From Phycisphaerae bacterium (GTDB taxonomy: Bacteria > Planctomycetota > Phycisphaerae > SM23-33), in assembly GCA_030610965.1 (NCBI GenBank), contig JAUWQU010000194.1, positions 1-7,053 of the forward strand: 7,053 bases of DNA. Reading direction: 5' to 3'. The first letter of the stretch is position 1. Each line of letters begins with the position of its first letter. Of this stretch, positions 5,714-7,053 are shown in pieces. The position numbers were made by a program, and so were the translations under genes. The notes under the pieces were generated by a model. It searched no databases. It saw only the letters and a program-made list of their open reading frames with translations, and was not told the origin of the DNA.

Positions 5714-7053
5714 TCACTTCCGCTTCCGCTTCCGCTTCGTCTTCTTCTCCCACTCTTCCGCCTCGGCGTTTGTTGCCCAGCCCCATCCTTGTGGCATGCG
5801 GCCGCCTCGCCCGTCGTTCTGCCAGGAGGTATCCGGGGGAGGCAGTTCCGCGGTCCAGGCGTCGTAGCGTTTCCGCATGTCGGCTGCGACATCCGCATGG
5901 GCCTCGGCCAGGTCCTTGGTCTCCTTGGGGTCGGCTTTCAGGTCAAAGAGCCGCCAGCCGTCCGGATACTTGATCAATCGCCACTGCTTCCAGCGCATCG
6001 CCTGGAGGTGCCGATGCGGTGCATCTTTCGAATCGGCATTGTGCCAGTACACCTCCTCATGCACGTCGCCGGTTTTTTCGCCCCTCAGATACGGCAGGAG
6101 GTCTTTCCCCTCGCAGCGTTTCGGCGGCGGCTTGCCCGCGACGGCCGCCGCTGTGGCGTAGAAGTCCATCGTACACATGAGCCCCTCGTAGGTTTTCCCC
6201 GTGGGCACGCCCCCGGGCCACGACACGATCGCAGGCGTATGTACCCAGCCTTCGAGCTGCGTGCCCGCCCCCTTCCCGCCACGATAGGGCGCCGCACTTC
6301 CCTTCTCTCCCAGGTTCGGGCCGTTGTCCCCGGTAAGAAGAATGACGGTGTCCCTGGCCAGGTTGTGCTTTCTCAGCATGGCCAGCAGCTTCCCGACCGC
6401 GTCGTCCACCGCGATCAGGGCGCCGGCCAGGGCTTTGCGCTTCCCCGTTGCTTTGGAGCGGTTCTGATAGTGGGCGGGGGTGTCCCCGCTGGGCGAATGG
6501 ATGGCATTCGGCGAGAAGTAGAGGAAGAAAGGCTTGTCCTTGTTGCGGTCCACAAACTCAGCCATGTAGTCGCCGTCGAGGTCGGTCCGGAACACTTCGG
6601 ATCCGTCGCGTTTCAGGCAGATGAACGGCTTCTTGCTCGGCGCGGACCTCGCGACTTCCATGAACCCGCGATCCAACGGGCCCTGCTGCCTGGAACCGAT
6701 ATCCCACTTCCCGATCATGCCGGTCACATAGCCCGCATCCCGCATGAACTCGGCCATGGTTGGATGGCCCCTGGGGATGGGCAGGCCTCGCGCCATGCCG
6801 GACTTGCCGAACCGCTGCGCGTACATGCCGGTCATGATGCAGCACCGGCTGGGCGAGCAAGGCGGATTGGTGATGTAGGAATTCGTACACTTCACCCCGT
6901 TGGTCGCCAATGAGTCCATGTGAGGTGTGGGGATGTCCCGGCAACCGAAGCTGCCCAGGTCGCCATAGCCCAGGTCGTCAATGAAGAGGATGACGACATT
7001 GGGTTTGCGCCCAGGGGGCCGGCTCATGGCTAATACGGGGAGGGAACCGATAG
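5714..7053 (-). CDS. Formylglycine-type sulfatase (S1 family), N-terminus outside the window
   Basis: An alkaline-phosphatase-fold sulfatase that hydrolyses sulfate esters, probably on a glycan. Numbering from the ATG at 7025-7027: metal site FIDDLGYGD with Asp17 and Asp18; the CSPSR signature with Cys57, which sulfatase-maturating enzymes convert to formylglycine, and Arg61; Lys107 in IGKWDIG; His177 in NAIHSP; TGDNG with Asp234 and Asn235; and Lys252 in YRGGKG. The usual GKWHLG is GKWDIG here, so a conserved active-site histidine is replaced by Asp109. The C-terminus is a basic tail, KKTKRKRKRK. The frame stays open to the window edge and reads GSLPVLA just before that ATG, like the end of a signal peptide, and no ribosome site precedes the ATG. 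The true start is therefore probably beyond 7053, and the protein exported. It lies 166 bases ahead of the esterase gene on the same strand. Confidence 0.92.
   Translation of the reverse strand, partial: IGSLPVLAMSRPPGRKPNVVILFIDDLGYGDLGSFGCRDIPTPHMDSLATNGVKCTNSYITNPPCSPSRCCIMTGMYAQRFGKSGMARGLPIPRGHPTMAEFMRDAGYVTGMIGKWDIGSRQQGPLDRGFMEVARSAPSKKPFICLKRDGSEVFRTDLDGDYMAEFVDRNKDKPFFLYFSPNAIHSPSGDTPAHYQNRSKATGKRKALAGALIAVDDAVGKLLAMLRKHNLARDTVILLTGDNGPNLGEKGSAAPYRGGKGAGTQLEGWVHTPAIVSWPGGVPTGKTYEGLMCTMDFYATAAAVAGKPPPKRCEGKDLLPYLRGEKTGDVHEEVYWHNADSKDAPHRHLQAMRWKQWRLIKYPDGWRLFDLKADPKETKDLAEAHADVAADMRKRYDAWTAELPPPDTSWQNDGRGGRMPQGWGWATNAEAEEWEKKTKRKRKRK
5717..5734. repeat. Hexanucleotide repeat (CTTCCG)x3 at the sulfatase 3' end
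   Basis: Three perfect tandem copies of CTTCCG, followed by CTTCGTCTTCTTC, encode the Lys-Arg repeats of the sulfatase's basic tail on the minus strand, directly before its TGA. The unit is two codons, so gain or loss of copies changes tail length without a frameshift. Confidence 0.7.

Noticed and set aside
1..7053. CRISPR array, transposon ends or attachment-site duplications that could explain the junction near 2519
   Set aside because: I saw no regularly spaced repeats, transposase motif or pair of long direct or inverted repeats flanking the minus-strand block, though its right end lies outside the window.

Overview
The window is GC-rich and carries a mixture typical of Planctomycetota, or a near PVC-group relative: a formylglycine-type sulfatase, a secreted carbohydrate-esterase-like alpha/beta hydrolase, a GH36-type alpha-galactosidase, a Cys-rich '3D' cell-wall protein and a twin-arginine leader. 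This assignment is inferred from gene content; there is no rRNA or other marker gene to fix it.

Layout. 159-863 (minus): 3D-domain protein, probably a lipoprotein, with a good sigma-70-like promoter at 1016-1043 and a hairpin terminator at 89-110. 864-1271: intergenic region holding that promoter, several inverted repeats, a T/G-rich low-GC segment and two mutually exclusive hairpins just before the next gene. 1272-1901 (plus): class I SAM-dependent methyltransferase-like protein. 1975-2261 (plus): promoter and a small single-cluster ferredoxin started from GTG. 2385-2522 (plus): a 45-codon frame that is essentially only a Tat export leader, probably the 5' stump of a lost gene. Its stop codon interlocks in the palindrome CTAG with the stop of the minus-strand block that fills the rest of the window.

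Minus-strand block, in order of transcription: sulfatase (5714 to beyond 7053), alpha/beta hydrolase (4600-5547), GH36 alpha-galactosidase-like enzyme (2772-4565) and a 71-residue two-helix membrane protein (2519-2734). The last three are spaced 34 and 37 bases apart and look co-transcribed; a 166-base gap separates the sulfatase. Together they read as a small glycan-degradation locus. A probably exported sulfatase and an exported esterase would strip sulfate and acyl groups from a decorated galactoside, and a cytoplasmic GH36 enzyme would cleave the terminal alpha-galactose. No transporter or regulator is visible, and the locus probably continues past the right edge.

No RNA gene, CRISPR array, transposase or phage gene was found. 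The families are all known. The points most worth a second look are the orphan Tat leader at the convergent junction, the His-to-Asp change in the sulfatase active-site motif, and the small membrane protein at the end of the glycan operon. I do not see clear evidence of a wholly new system.
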